Shown: piece by piece, positions 8,829-17,062 of the stretch
How positions within the stretch are numbered: position 1 is the first letter of the stretch
Layout of the letters: each line of letters starts with the position of its first letter
NCBI RefSeq assembly: GCF_018255755.1
Contig: NZ_CP073766.1
Location: forward strand, 4,958,501 to 5,022,500
DNA: 64,000 nucleotides
From: Chitinophaga sp. HK235
GTDB lineage: Bacteria; Bacteroidota; Bacteroidia; Chitinophagales; Chitinophagaceae
Direction: 5' to 3'
The notes under the pieces: model-generated
Told to the model about the DNA's origin: nothing
The model's input: the letters and a program-made list of their open reading frames with translations, nothing else
Database searches by the model: none
Position numbers and translations under genes: made by a program

Positions 8829-10016
8829 ATGAATGAGAAGTTTATATCCCGCTTGCGGGAAGAACTGGAGGAAATCAACAATGCCGGTCTGTATAAGAGA
8901 GAACGTATCATTACGTCTGAGCAGGGAGCAGAAATACAGGTTGGCGGTAAGACTGTCGTGAATTTCTGCGCCAATAACTACCTGGGGCTGTCTTCCCACC
9001 CAACTGTGGTAAAAGCTGCCAAAGAAGCCATCGACACCCATGGTTATGGTATGAGTAGTGTTCGCTTTATCTGCGGTACTCAGGACATACACCGTGAGCT
9101 GGAGCTGAAAATCGCCAAATTCCTGGGCACAGAAGACACCATCCTGTATGTGGCCGCTTTTGATGCCAACGGTGGCGTATTTGAGCCTCTGTTCGGTGAA
9201 CAGGACGCCATTATCTCCGACGCCCTGAACCATGCTTCCATTATCGACGGGGTACGTTTGTGTAAAGCACAACGCTTCCGTTACGAACATAACAACATGG
9301 CCGACCTGGAAGCCAAACTGCAGGAAGCCAAAGACTGCCGCAGCCGTATCATCGTTACCGACGGCTCCTTCAGCATGGACGGAACCATCGCCCAGCTGGA
9401 CAAGATCTGTGAACTGGCCGATAAATATGACGCTATCGTTATGACCGACGAAAGCCATTCTTCCGGTTTCCTCGGCAAAACCGGCCGTGGTACCCACGAA
9501 TACCGCAATGTAATGGGCCGGGTAGACATCATTACCGGTACCCTCGGTAAAGCCCTGGGCGGTGCTTCCGGAGGTTTCACCAGCGGCCGCAAAGAGGTGA
9601 TCGACCTCCTGCGTCAGCGCAGCCGTCCGTATCTGTTCTCCAACTCTGTGGCACCCAGCATCGTAGGTGCTTCCATCGCCGTACTGGATATGCTGAGCGA
9701 AACCACCACCCTGCGCGACAAACTGGAGTACAACACCAAATATTTCCGTACCAAAATGACGGAAGCCGGCTTCGATATCAAACCCGGTGACCACCCTATC
9801 GTACCGGTAATGCTGTACGACGCCGTGCTGAGCCAACAGATGGCGGAAAAACTGCTGGAAGAAGGGATCTACGTGATCGGCTTCTTCTTCCCGGTAGTTC
9901 CAAAAGGACAAGCCCGTATCCGCGTTCAGCTCAGCGCTGCCCACGAACAGGCTCACCTCGACAAAGCCATCGCCGCATTTACCAAAGTAGGCAAGGAACT
10001 GGGCGTGATCAAATAA
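8829..10016 (+). CDS. kbl: 2-amino-3-ketobutyrate CoA ligase (glycine C-acetyltransferase)
   Basis: A 395-residue PLP enzyme of the alpha-oxoamine synthase family, the usual length for Kbl. It splits 2-amino-3-oxobutyrate with CoA into glycine and acetyl-CoA, the second step of threonine breakdown. The PLP lysine is Lys 241 in TGTLGKALGGASGG; MTDESHSSG (Asp 207, His 210) binds the cofactor; NFCANNYLGL at 45-54 and the HGYGMSSVRFICGT stretch at 71-84 are family hallmarks. The threonine dehydrogenase gene (tdh) that often sits beside kbl is not adjacent here. A serine palmitoyltransferase is the closest alternative, but the motif wording fits Kbl. Confidence 0.95.
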   Translation: MNEKFISRLREELEEINNAGLYKRERIITSEQGAEIQVGGKTVVNFCANNYLGLSSHPTVVKAAKEAIDTHGYGMSSVRFICGTQDIHRELELKIAKFLGTEDTILYVAAFDANGGVFEPLFGEQDAIISDALNHASIIDGVRLCKAQRFRYEHNNMADLEAKLQEAKDCRSRIIVTDGSFSMDGTIAQLDKICELADKYDAIVMTDESHSSGFLGKTGRGTHEYRNVMGRVDIITGTLGKALGGASGGFTSGRKEVIDLLRQRSRPYLFSNSVAPSIVGASIAVLDMLSETTTLRDKLEYNTKYFRTKMTEAGFDIKPGDHPIVPVMLYDAVLSQQMAEKLLEEGIYVIGFFFPVVPKGQARIRVQLSAAHEQAHLDKAIAAFTKVGKELGVIK

Positions 10017-10034
10017 TCACAACCCATTGAAAAT

Positions 10035-10104
10035 AAAGCGTCAAGCCGTTTCTATAGCCCCCAGGACTGAAGCCCTGGGCTATAAGAAACGGCTTGACGC
10101 TTTT
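10035..10104 (+). repeat. Long nested palindrome after kbl (terminator or REP-like element)
   Basis: An outer perfect 18-bp inverted repeat (AAAGCGTCAAGCCGTTTC at 10035-10052, complement at 10086-10103) encloses a second inverted repeat (TATAGCCC..AGG / CCTGGGCTATA) around an ACTGAAG centre. Together the stem is about 30 bp with a 2-nt bulge and ends in TTTT. It lies 18 bp after the kbl stop and can serve as a terminator, but the inner core resembles dispersed palindromic repeats. Confidence 0.8.
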
Positions 10105-10139
10105 CAGGAGACAATTCTCTAATCGTAACTTTTCTTCCC

Positions 10140-10147
10140 TACTTTTG
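10140..10147 (+). promoter_or_regulatory. Promoter -7 box of the class D beta-lactamase gene
   Basis: TACTTTTG followed by CA, matching TAnnTTTG, 32 nt before the ATG at 10180. The beta-lactamase gene therefore has its own promoter just after the kbl palindrome. Confidence 0.65.
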
Positions 10148-10179
10148 CACCTGATTATTTACCAAATCTCATTATACTG

Positions 10180-10986
10180 ATGAAACGACTCGGCTGGATG
10201 GTATTAGCGTTGGGGCTTCTGATGACGGCCTGCGCACCGAATAATGTTAAGGAAGAAAAAAGCTGGGAAAAATATTTTACCCAGTACAAGGTGGAAGGCA
10301 CCTTCATGTTATTCAACAATGCCCAGGGAACATTTAAAGTGTATAACCTGGACAGGGCCAAGGAACGTTTCCTGCCAGCATCCACCTTCAAGATCTTTAA
10401 CTCCCTCGTAGGCCTGCAAACCGGTGTGATCTCCGATACCGGCATGGTTATTCCCTGGGATGGCGTTATACATCCCTCCGACCCGGAATGGAACAAAGAC
10501 CTGAGCATGCAGGAGGCCTTTAAAGTATCGTCTGTCCCTTACTTCCAGGAGGTGGCCCGCCGTATCGGCAAAACCAATATGCAGTTATGGCTCGATTCCG
10601 TAAAATACGGTAATATGAAAATCAGTCGTATCGATACCTTCTGGTTGGATAATTCCCTGCAGATCTCCTCTGATGAAGAACTGGGATTTGTGAAAAAACT
10701 GTACTTCGATCAGCTGCCTTTTGCCAAAACCAACATGAAAGCAGTACGCGACGTGATGCTCATGGAAAAAACGCAGAAGTATGAACTGTCCTACAAAACC
10801 GGCTGGGGTACTGTAGGGCCTAAACAGATTGGCTGGATCGTAGGCTGGATAGAAGAAAACAGACATCCCAGCTTCTTTGTGCTCAATCTGGAGAGCGAAG
10901 ACCCGAAATTTGATATGACCAAAGCACGGATGGATATTCTCCGGAATATTCTTACAGATGCCGGTTATTTTAAAGGAGAAATGTAA
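10180..10986 (+). CDS. Class D (OXA-type) beta-lactamase, lipoprotein
   Basis: A 268-residue serine beta-lactamase-fold protein. The N-terminus has a lipoprotein signal with lipobox LMTAC (Cys 18), so the enzyme is probably membrane-anchored in the periplasm. All class D motifs are visible: STFK at 68-71 (nucleophile Ser 68, Lys 71 which is carboxylated in the family), SSV at 117-119, YGN at 143-145, FWL at 154-156 and KTG at 206-208. The family hydrolyses penicillins and sometimes carbapenems; the spectrum cannot be read from sequence. The gene has its own promoter box and terminator. Base composition looks like the neighbours, so it seems a resident chromosomal gene rather than a recent import. 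Confidence 0.93.
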   Translation: MKRLGWMVLALGLLMTACAPNNVKEEKSWEKYFTQYKVEGTFMLFNNAQGTFKVYNLDRAKERFLPASTFKIFNSLVGLQTGVISDTGMVIPWDGVIHPSDPEWNKDLSMQEAFKVSSVPYFQEVARRIGKTNMQLWLDSVKYGNMKISRIDTFWLDNSLQISSDEELGFVKKLYFDQLPFAKTNMKAVRDVMLMEKTQKYELSYKTGWGTVGPKQIGWIVGWIEENRHPSFFVLNLESEDPKFDMTKARMDILRNILTDAGYFKGEM

Positions 10987-11006
10987 CCAACGAAAGGTTC
11001 CTATAT

Positions 11007-11064
11007 AGCAGGAAAGGCGCAAAAGGAGCGAAAATTTTCGCTTTCTTTTGCGCCTTTCCTGCTT
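11007..11064 (+). terminator. Terminator after the beta-lactamase gene
   Basis: A 19-bp perfect stem (AGCAGGAAAGGCGCAAAAG and its complement) with a second small palindrome, GCGAAAATTTTCGC, in its loop, ending in TTTT. About 20 bp after the stop codon. Confidence 0.85.
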
Positions 11065-11178
11065 TTAAGCCCATCTCTGCGTTAAAAAAAACCTAAACCC
11101 CTATCCCCGCTCTTGTAATACGTAACAAAAAAATTATTTTTGAGATCTTGCCCTGGGCAAGCGATCTTAAAATTGTAT

Positions 11179-12201
11179 ATGTTACGTTTTCAGCATAGTG
11201 AATATTTATGGGCGCTGACTTTATTGCTGGTACTGCAGCTGGCCTTCCTGGGCGTGTCCTGGTGGAAGCGCCGCTCCATACGCCGCATGGGTGATCCTGC
11301 CCTGGTAGAGAAACTGTTTACCGGCTACTCGCGCAAACTGTTTGTGTTTAAATTCCTGCTCATTTTCCTGGCTTTCTTCTTTGGTGTGCTGGGACTGGCC
11401 AATCTGCAGAAAGGCAGCCGTATGGAAAAAATCACCCGTAAGGGAGTGGACGTCGTGATCGCCCTCGACGTGAGTAAAAGTATGATGGCCACGGATATCC
11501 AGCCCGACAGGCTTACCCGTGCCAAACAACTGATCAGCAAGTTGATGGACAAACTCGACAACGACCGTATCGGCCTGGTTGTATTTGCCGGCAACGCTTA
11601 CCTGCAAATGCCACTCACCATCGACTACTCCGCTGCCAAAATGTATCTCAGCACCGTATCCCCCGATATGATCCCTACACAGGGCACCGCCATCGGACAG
11701 GCTATCCAGGTAAGCGACGATGCATTCAACAAAAAAGAAAGGAAACACAAAGCGCTGATCATCATCTCCGATGGAGAAGACCATGATGAAACAGCCCTGC
11801 AGAAAACCAAAACAGCTTTTGATAACGGCGTAGTAACCAACACCATCGGTATCGGATCTGTAGCCGGTTCCCCGCTCCCCGATCCGGAAACAGGCGGCTA
11901 CAAAAAAGACCGGGAAGGCAATACTGTTATCTCCAAACTCAATGAAGGTGAACTGAAAGGGATCGCTGCCGCCGGAAAAGGCATTTATCAGCACCTGGAC
12001 AATAATACCGACGATGTAGTGAATTCGCTGGTAAATAAGATCGACAGCATGGAACAGAAAGAGTTCGGTGAAAACGTATTTACAGATTATAACAGCTATT
12101 TTCAATATTTCCTGGGCCTGTGCCTGGTGCTGCTGCTGATCGAGTTTTTTATTCCTGAAGTACGCCGCCAACGCGTACCCGCAGAAACAGCCACCGCTTA
12201 A
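11179..12201 (+). CDS. BatB-like VWA-domain membrane protein
   Basis: A 340-residue protein with two N-terminal membrane helices (about 8-26 and 57-76), a von Willebrand A domain and a C-terminal helix (YFQYFLGLCLVLLLIEFFI). The MIDAS metal site is intact: DVSKS (Asp 97, Ser 99, Ser 101). The layout matches BatA/BatB of the Bacteroidota 'aerotolerance' operon, and the following TPR gene matches BatC, so BatB is the better guess. The function of the Bat proteins is not settled; envelope integrity is the usual suggestion. The open frame starts at 11140, but the ATG at 11179 gives the usual MLRFQH start. MoxR and BatA genes are not in this window. Confidence 0.85.
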   Translation: MLRFQHSEYLWALTLLLVLQLAFLGVSWWKRRSIRRMGDPALVEKLFTGYSRKLFVFKFLLIFLAFFFGVLGLANLQKGSRMEKITRKGVDVVIALDVSKSMMATDIQPDRLTRAKQLISKLMDKLDNDRIGLVVFAGNAYLQMPLTIDYSAAKMYLSTVSPDMIPTQGTAIGQAIQVSDDAFNKKERKHKALIIISDGEDHDETALQKTKTAFDNGVVTNTIGIGSVAGSPLPDPETGGYKKDREGNTVISKLNEGELKGIAAAGKGIYQHLDNNTDDVVNSLVNKIDSMEQKEFGENVFTDYNSYFQYFLGLCLVLLLIEFFIPEVRRQRVPAETATA

Positions 12202-12216
12202 TTTATACAACGGATC

Positions 12217-12996
12217 ATGAAAATTACTTTTATAAAACAAACCTGTTTCATCATAGCCATTATGCTCAGCGGCTTCTCGGCCTTTGCGCAGAATGGCACC
12301 AACAAGTTTATCCGTAAAGGCAATGAACTGTATCAGAAACAGCTGTTCAGCGATGCAGAAGCCAACTATAAAAAAGCGCTCGAACAAAACGCTCAATCTG
12401 CAGTAGGTAGCTATAACCTGGGCAACTCCCTGTATCAGCAAAAACGATATGATGATGCGCGTACCCAATACGCCAACAGTCTCAAAACGGCCGATAACAA
12501 CCACATCAAATCAGATGCTGACTATAATATCGGCAATACCTTCATGGAAGCAAAAAAGTGGGAAGAAAGCATCAAGTCTTACAAGCAGGCGCTGAAAATA
12601 AACCCTTCCGATGAAGACGCCCGCTACAACCTGGCTTATGCCCAGTCTATGCTGAAGAAACAGCAGGACAACAAAGACAAGAAGGATAACAAGGACAAAA
12701 ACAAAGACAAGAATAAAGATAAAAACAAGGATAAGCAGGATAAAGACAAAGACAAGGATAAAAACAAGGACGAGAAAAACAAGGATCAGAATAAAGACCA
12801 GAACAAAGATCAAAACAAAGACAAGAATAAAGATAAAGACCAGCAGGAGCAACAAAAACCCGAACCACAGCCCAGCAAGCTGAATAAACAGGAAGCAGAA
12901 CGTTTATTGCAGGCACTGTCCCAGGAAGAAAAGAAACTGCAGGACAAAGCCAAAAAGATAAAAGGTCAGCCTGTTCCGGTAGAAAAAGACTGGTAA
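12217..12996 (+). CDS. BatC-like TPR protein with Lys/Asp/Asn repeat tail
   Basis: A 259-residue exported protein starting 15 bp after the VWA gene, so the two are co-transcribed. It has a signal peptide (1-25, ending AFAQ), then about three TPR units between residues 27 and 145 (NKFIRKGNELYQKQLFSDAE, SYNLGNSLYQQKRYDDA, DYNIGNTFMEAKKWEESI). Residues about 147-210 are an almost uninterrupted KDK/NKD/DQN repeat, followed by a helical end. This is the BatC plan: TPRs that probably bind a partner such as the VWA protein. The repeat tail is unusually long and highly charged, and would be disordered. Confidence 0.83.
   Translation: MKITFIKQTCFIIAIMLSGFSAFAQNGTNKFIRKGNELYQKQLFSDAEANYKKALEQNAQSAVGSYNLGNSLYQQKRYDDARTQYANSLKTADNNHIKSDADYNIGNTFMEAKKWEESIKSYKQALKINPSDEDARYNLAYAQSMLKKQQDNKDKKDNKDKNKDKNKDKNKDKQDKDKDKDKNKDEKNKDQNKDQNKDQNKDKNKDKDQQEQQKPEPQPSKLNKQEAERLLQALSQEEKKLQDKAKKIKGQPVPVEKDW
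12661..12850 (+). repeat. Low-complexity coding repeat (AAxGAC/AAxGAT units)
   Basis: Imperfect hexamer repeats such as AACAAAGACAAG and AATAAAGATAAA, coding Lys-Asp-Asn, fill this part of the TPR gene. Such tracts change length by slippage. The opposite strand shows an artificial Phe/Val/Leu-rich open frame. Confidence 0.8.
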
Positions 12997-13023
12997 AACG
13001 CCTCTACACAACAAAATGGTTAG

Positions 13024-13058
13024 AATCCGGTAGTGCCGTTGGTGCTGCCGGATTTTTT
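13024..13058 (+). terminator. Terminator of the Bat-like operon
   Basis: AATCCGGTAG / CTGCCGGATT stem (one G-T pair) followed by a run of seven T, 28 bp after the TPR stop. Confidence 0.85.
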
Positions 13059-13497
13059 TATGGAAACAAAAAAACCGGAACAGGAATATTCCGGCCATTT
13101 TACCTAAACCTACAACAGTTACGCATGGTAACAGTACCTTGCGACTGTAATAAAGTAAGGAGGAGATGCCTGCATCCGGACTGGTTACTCTTTACCTGTT
13201 TCTCCAGCCTTAACATTCATTTATTCATCTTTTGTTATCAGCAAGCATCCCCCCACACTTTAAAACACACATATTTTAAACAGCATGATGCTGCATCACA
13301 TTTTTCTGTGGCTTTGCTGGCATAGACCATCACTTTTCGGGAAGACAGGTGCTGGCCGGGGAGCAATTCTCTTTTTACAGCACAGTATTTTTTGTGGGCA
13401 ACCTCAGCATGATTTTCTTTTTTTTAGCATCCAATAAGTACACAAAGCTAAGCAGCAGGTATCCAACCTGCTAGGACAATTAAGCTATTAACTTGGA
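13059..13497. other. Intergenic region, no convincing gene
   Basis: A 440-bp stretch with several short hairpins: CCGGAACAGGAATATTCCGG near 13073, GTTACGCATGGTAAC near 13118, CAGCATGATGCTG near 13283, and AGCAGGT-ATCCA-ACCTGCT at 13454-13472. The last lies 25 bp after the convergent AraC stop and may end its transcript. A 66-codon frame from 13125 has no gene-like features. I cannot assign a function. Confidence 0.4.
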
Positions 13498-14361
13498 CTA
13501 TTTGAACATCATGTCCCGAAAATCCTGAGGAGAGATGCCGGCATTATTTTTAAAGAAGCGGCTAAAGTAGGCAGGGTCTTCAAATCCGAGCTCGTAGCAG
13601 ATCTCTTTCACGCTTTTATGGCTAAAAGCAAGGTTACGCTTGGCTTCCAGCACAATACGGTCGTGCAGCAGCTCTGTTACCGTGCGTCCAGTAGTTTCCT
13701 TGGTGATCTCATTGAGCCTTTTAGGCGTGAGGGCAAAAGCATTGGCATAAAAAGCTACCTGATGTTCTCTTTGATAATGTTTCTCCAGCAGGCGGCGCAG
13801 TTGTACTACCCTGGCATCGTGGTGATCAGGCCCCATGGCTTCTGTGGCATTCCGCTTTTTTTCTCTTTCTGCGAGCAATAAAAAAGCATTGAGATAGTGT
13901 TTGATGATGCTGCGGCTGTTGGTCCCTGGAACCCGCTGTTCCCTGCTCATCAGTTCTACCAGGCCCATCAGGGACGGGATGGTATTTTCTCCGATGGAGA
14001 TCGGTCCGTAGCCATGCCAGTTATCAAAAAGATTGGAAAAGTCGTACAGGGTTTCCTTATCGTGTTTGTTGGCAAAATAAAAGCGCTCTGAAAAAAACAG
14101 GCAGTAGCCCTCTCCTTCACATTCCAGCTGGTGAACCTGTCCGGGGCGGAGCAGGAACAGCATGTTATCTTCCAGTTCATACCACACAAAATCCACCATA
14201 TGACGGCCACAGCCCCTGGTAAACCACAGGACCTGGAAGGTGTGATGCCGATGAGGTTGATTAGTGAGGTCTGTCACATACGTCCCCAGCGGTGAGATGT
14301 TGAACTGTGTTTTCAGCGGTCCATCCTGATAAGGGATGTCCAGGCCTTTATTGATAAACAT
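13498..14361 (-). CDS. AraC family transcriptional regulator
   Basis: A 287-residue regulator with an N-terminal cupin-like sensing part (HHTFQVLWFTRGCGRHMVDF) and a C-terminal double helix-turn-helix of the AraC/XylS type (about 185-285: TVTELLHDRIVLEAKRNL, SVKEICYELGFEDPAYFSRFFKN, the classic second-helix signature). The ligand is unknown. It stands alone, divergent from ispG with 128 bp between the start codons. A promoter box lies only 8 nt before its ATG. It probably does not control ispG, a housekeeping gene, so its targets are likely elsewhere. Confidence 0.9.
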   Translation of the reverse strand: MFINKGLDIPYQDGPLKTQFNISPLGTYVTDLTNQPHRHHTFQVLWFTRGCGRHMVDFVWYELEDNMLFLLRPGQVHQLECEGEGYCLFFSERFYFANKHDKETLYDFSNLFDNWHGYGPISIGENTIPSLMGLVELMSREQRVPGTNSRSIIKHYLNAFLLLAEREKKRNATEAMGPDHHDARVVQLRRLLEKHYQREHQVAFYANAFALTPKRLNEITKETTGRTVTELLHDRIVLEAKRNLAFSHKSVKEICYELGFEDPAYFSRFFKNNAGISPQDFRDMMFK

Positions 14362-14369
14362 ATGTGTTT

Positions 14370-14377
14370 CAAAATTA
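14370..14377 (-). promoter_or_regulatory. Promoter -7 box very close to the AraC gene start
   Basis: TAATTTTG on the minus strand matches TAnnTTTG and ends 8 nt before the ATG at 14361, predicting a leader of only a few nucleotides. Confidence 0.55.
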
Positions 14378-14459
14378 ACGGATTACTCTTCTTAACCGTC
14401 CACCGTTCGTGGAATTTAATGTAGCTTTAAGACAGGCGGCAATTGCCACCCAGGTTTAT

Positions 14460-14467
14460 TAACTTTG
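14460..14467 (+). promoter_or_regulatory. Promoter -7 box of ispG
   Basis: TAACTTTG followed by CA, a perfect TAnnTTTG box, 22 nt before the ispG ATG. Confidence 0.7.
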
Positions 14468-14489
14468 CACCTGCAGAAAACAAACACGT

Positions 14490-16451
14490 ATGCAGCTTTA
14501 TTGCAACTCATTAACAGAATACAAGCGACTGGCCACACTGGAAGTAAAAGTAGGTGACCTGCTCATCGGCAATTTCAACCCTATCCGTATCCAGACAATG
14601 ACCACAACAGACACCATGGACACAGCAGCCACTGTGGCTCAGTCTATCCGGTGTATCGAAGCAGGGGCTGAACTGGTGCGTATCACCGCTCCCAGCAAGA
14701 AAGAAGCCGAAAATCTGTTACATATCAAAAATGAGCTCCGTCGCCAGGGATACCATACCCCCCTGGTAGCAGATATACATTTTACCCCCAATGCCGCGGA
14801 AATAGCCGCCCGTATTGTGGAAAAAGTAAGGATCAATCCCGGCAACTACATCGATAAAAAGAAATTCGAAACACTCGAATATACTGATGCAGAATACCTG
14901 GAAGAAATAGACCGTATACGGGAACGTTTCACCCCGCTGGTAAACATCTGTAAGGAATATGGTACCGCCATGCGTATTGGCACCAACCATGGTTCCCTGA
15001 GTGATCGTATTATGAGCCGTTACGGAGATACTCCCATGGGCATGGTAGAAAGTGCCATGGAATTTCTGCGTATCGCAGAAGATCTTCATTACCGGAATAT
15101 CGTGCTGAGCATGAAAGCCAGCAACCCTCAGGTAATGGTACAGGCTTACCGGTTGCTGGTACAAACCATGCAGCAGGAACTGGGGCATTGTTATCCGCTG
15201 CACCTGGGCGTTACAGAAGCCGGCGATGGAGAAGACGGCCGTATCAAATCCGCCATCGGGATAGGCACCCTCCTGGAAGATGGTGTGGGCGATACCATCC
15301 GTGTGTCGCTGACAGAAGATCCGGAATTTGAGCTGCCCGTATGCCGCGATATTGTTAAACGGTATACCAACAGACAACCGGAACAACCAGCTTCTTCCAG
15401 TCCGATTGGTACCCTTCCCTATTCCCCTTACGCCTACAAACGCCGGGAGAGCAGTGCAGCTGACAATATCGGCGACAAACAGGTGCCGGTAGTAGTAGCA
15501 GACTATCAGGGAAATACCCACCTCCAACCATCAGACCTTAACGCTATCGGCTATACGTACGATGAACCATCCGATAAATGGAACATCGCTGATGCCGCTG
15601 CTGACTATATCTATTGCGGTGCGCAGACGCCATCTTTTGCCCTGCCGGGAACTCTTCAGGTAGTGGTAGATGCTACCCACTGGCAAACACTGGCAGACAA
15701 ACAGGCTGCTGTGCCGTATTTTGATGCCAGCACTTATCTGGACGCCATCGCCGCCGGACAGACCGCTCAAAAGAACTTTGTGGCTGTTGCCTGCAACAAC
15801 CTCGACACGACAGCCGTGAACGCCCTGCTGACACAGCTGCAGCATCCGGACATCGCCCGAGCTACCGTCCTGACACCCTATGCTACCGGGCACAACGCCA
15901 TGGCCAGCATCAGAAGGTTCTTTATCCTGCTGGCAGAAAACCAGCTGACAGTGCCGGTGATCATTCACAGCATCAGCCAGCATGCAACTGCCGATGAGCA
16001 CCTGATCCATCATGCCACCGAGGCCGGCGCCCTGCTGCTCGACGGCTTTGGAGATGGCCTCTGGCTGAGCAACCATGGTCCTGCCCAACAGGCTACACTC
16101 AATAATATCGCTTTTGGTATTCTGCAGGCGACCCGTACCCGTATCTCCAAAACAGAATATATTTCCTGTCCTTCCTGTGGCCGCACCTTGTTTGACCTGC
16201 AGGAAACTACCGCCCGCATCAGAGCGGTGACCCATCACCTGAAAGGTGTTAAAATAGCCATCATGGGCTGCATCGTAAACGGTCCGGGAGAAATGGCAGA
16301 TGCTGATTTCGGTTATGTAGGCAGCGGAGTAGGAAAAATCACGCTCTACAGAGGAAAAGAGATTGTAAAACGTGGCCTCAACAGTGATGTGGCCGTTGAC
16401 GAACTCATCAATCTTATCCGTGAAAATGGCATGTGGGTAGAAAAGAATTAA
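14490..16451 (+). CDS. ispG: 4-hydroxy-3-methylbut-2-enyl diphosphate synthase, long form
   Basis: IspG (GcpE) converts MEcPP to HMBPP in the non-mevalonate isoprenoid pathway, using a 4Fe-4S cluster and reduced electron carriers. The 653-residue length is the long form with an extra central domain (about 300-545) found in Bacteroidota, Chlamydiae and plants; the short E. coli form is about 370. The TIM-barrel part is seen in PIRIQTMTTTDTMD and PLVADIHFTPNAA, and the cluster Cys residues are 560 and 563 (CPSCGRT) and 594 (GCIVNGPGEM), followed by the conserved Glu 601. The gene has its own promoter box and stands alone. Confidence 0.96.
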   Translation: MQLYCNSLTEYKRLATLEVKVGDLLIGNFNPIRIQTMTTTDTMDTAATVAQSIRCIEAGAELVRITAPSKKEAENLLHIKNELRRQGYHTPLVADIHFTPNAAEIAARIVEKVRINPGNYIDKKKFETLEYTDAEYLEEIDRIRERFTPLVNICKEYGTAMRIGTNHGSLSDRIMSRYGDTPMGMVESAMEFLRIAEDLHYRNIVLSMKASNPQVMVQAYRLLVQTMQQELGHCYPLHLGVTEAGDGEDGRIKSAIGIGTLLEDGVGDTIRVSLTEDPEFELPVCRDIVKRYTNRQPEQPASSSPIGTLPYSPYAYKRRESSAADNIGDKQVPVVVADYQGNTHLQPSDLNAIGYTYDEPSDKWNIADAAADYIYCGAQTPSFALPGTLQVVVDATHWQTLADKQAAVPYFDASTYLDAIAAGQTAQKNFVAVACNNLDTTAVNALLTQLQHPDIARATVLTPYATGHNAMASIRRFFILLAENQLTVPVIIHSISQHATADEHLIHHATEAGALLLDGFGDGLWLSNHGPAQQATLNNIAFGILQATRTRISKTEYISCPSCGRTLFDLQETTARIRAVTHHLKGVKIAIMGCIVNGPGEMADADFGYVGSGVGKITLYRGKEIVKRGLNSDVAVDELINLIRENGMWVEKN

Positions 16452-16531
16452 TTATTAAATATTGCTTAAAATGAGGGGGTAAAATGTTTTATCCTCAATA
16501 AAAAAGCTTAATTTTTGGTAAAACATCTCTT

Positions 16532-16930
16532 ATGAAAAAGTTCCTCACAGGTGTTCTGGCAATGTTTATGGGCTTAACCGTAGCAATGGCGCAGGCTCCT
16601 GCCACCACCACCCAAAAAGAAGCTAAATCCAAAGCTAAAACGGAAGAAAAGGCAGCAAAGAAAGAAGTTGCCAAGAAAGGCAAAGAAGCAAAAGCAGCTA
16701 CCAAAGAAGCAGCTAAGCCAGCTCCAGCTGCCAAAGAAGCTGCAAAACCAGCCGCTTCCGCACCTGTAGCGAAAACAGAGCATGTTACCAAAAGCGGTAC
16801 TCCTGACAAACGTTTTAAGGAAAACAAAGGTGCTACCACTACTCCTTCAGAAGGACCTAAAAAGAAAGACGGTACTCCTGACATGCGTTACAAATCCAAT
16901 AATACAAACGCAGGAAAGAAAAAATCCTGA
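16532..16930 (+). CDS. Ala/Lys-rich exported protein with repeated GTPDxRxK motif
   Basis: A 132-residue protein I do not recognise as a named family. It has a signal peptide (1-20, ending AMAQ), then a low-complexity Ala/Lys/Glu stretch (about 25-85) that resembles a histone-like or wall-binding tail, and two copies of a C-terminal motif: KSGTPDKRFKENK and KDGTPDMRYKSNN, 25-30 residues apart. Such PDxRxK repeats recur in small exported proteins of Chitinophagaceae. It lies 80 bp after ispG and has a strong terminator. Being very basic, it may bind DNA, LPS or the cell wall; that is inference only. Confidence 0.75.
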   Translation: MKKFLTGVLAMFMGLTVAMAQAPATTTQKEAKSKAKTEEKAAKKEVAKKGKEAKAATKEAAKPAPAAKEAAKPAASAPVAKTEHVTKSGTPDKRFKENKGATTTPSEGPKKKDGTPDMRYKSNNTNAGKKKS

Positions 16931-16948
16931 TTTATAACAGCTAATTAG

Positions 16949-16989
16949 AATAAGGATTAAACCTTCAGTGGTTTAATCCTTATTTTTTT
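16949..16989 (+). terminator. Terminator after the Ala/Lys-rich gene
   Basis: Perfect 15-bp stem (AATAAGGATTAAACC) with a 6-nt loop, followed by TTTTTTT. Confidence 0.9.
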
Positions 16990-17062
16990 ACCTTTAGCGG
17001 GATAACACGTTATCTGCCCAACAAACCAACCATGGCCCTCTAAAAAACAGTACTTTTATTGC

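Noticed and set aside
8781..9956. 391-codon minus-strand frame opposite kbl
   Set aside because: Pure antisense shadow of a conserved enzyme gene; no domain, and the product is rich in residues typical of reversed codon bias.
11221..12504. 427-codon minus-strand frame opposite the Bat-like genes
   Set aside because: Shadow across two conserved genes. The hydrophobic frame at 12511-12855 arises from the Lys/Asp/Asn repeat.
13125..13325. 66-codon plus-strand frame
   Set aside because: No start signals, no promoter box, composition not gene-like.
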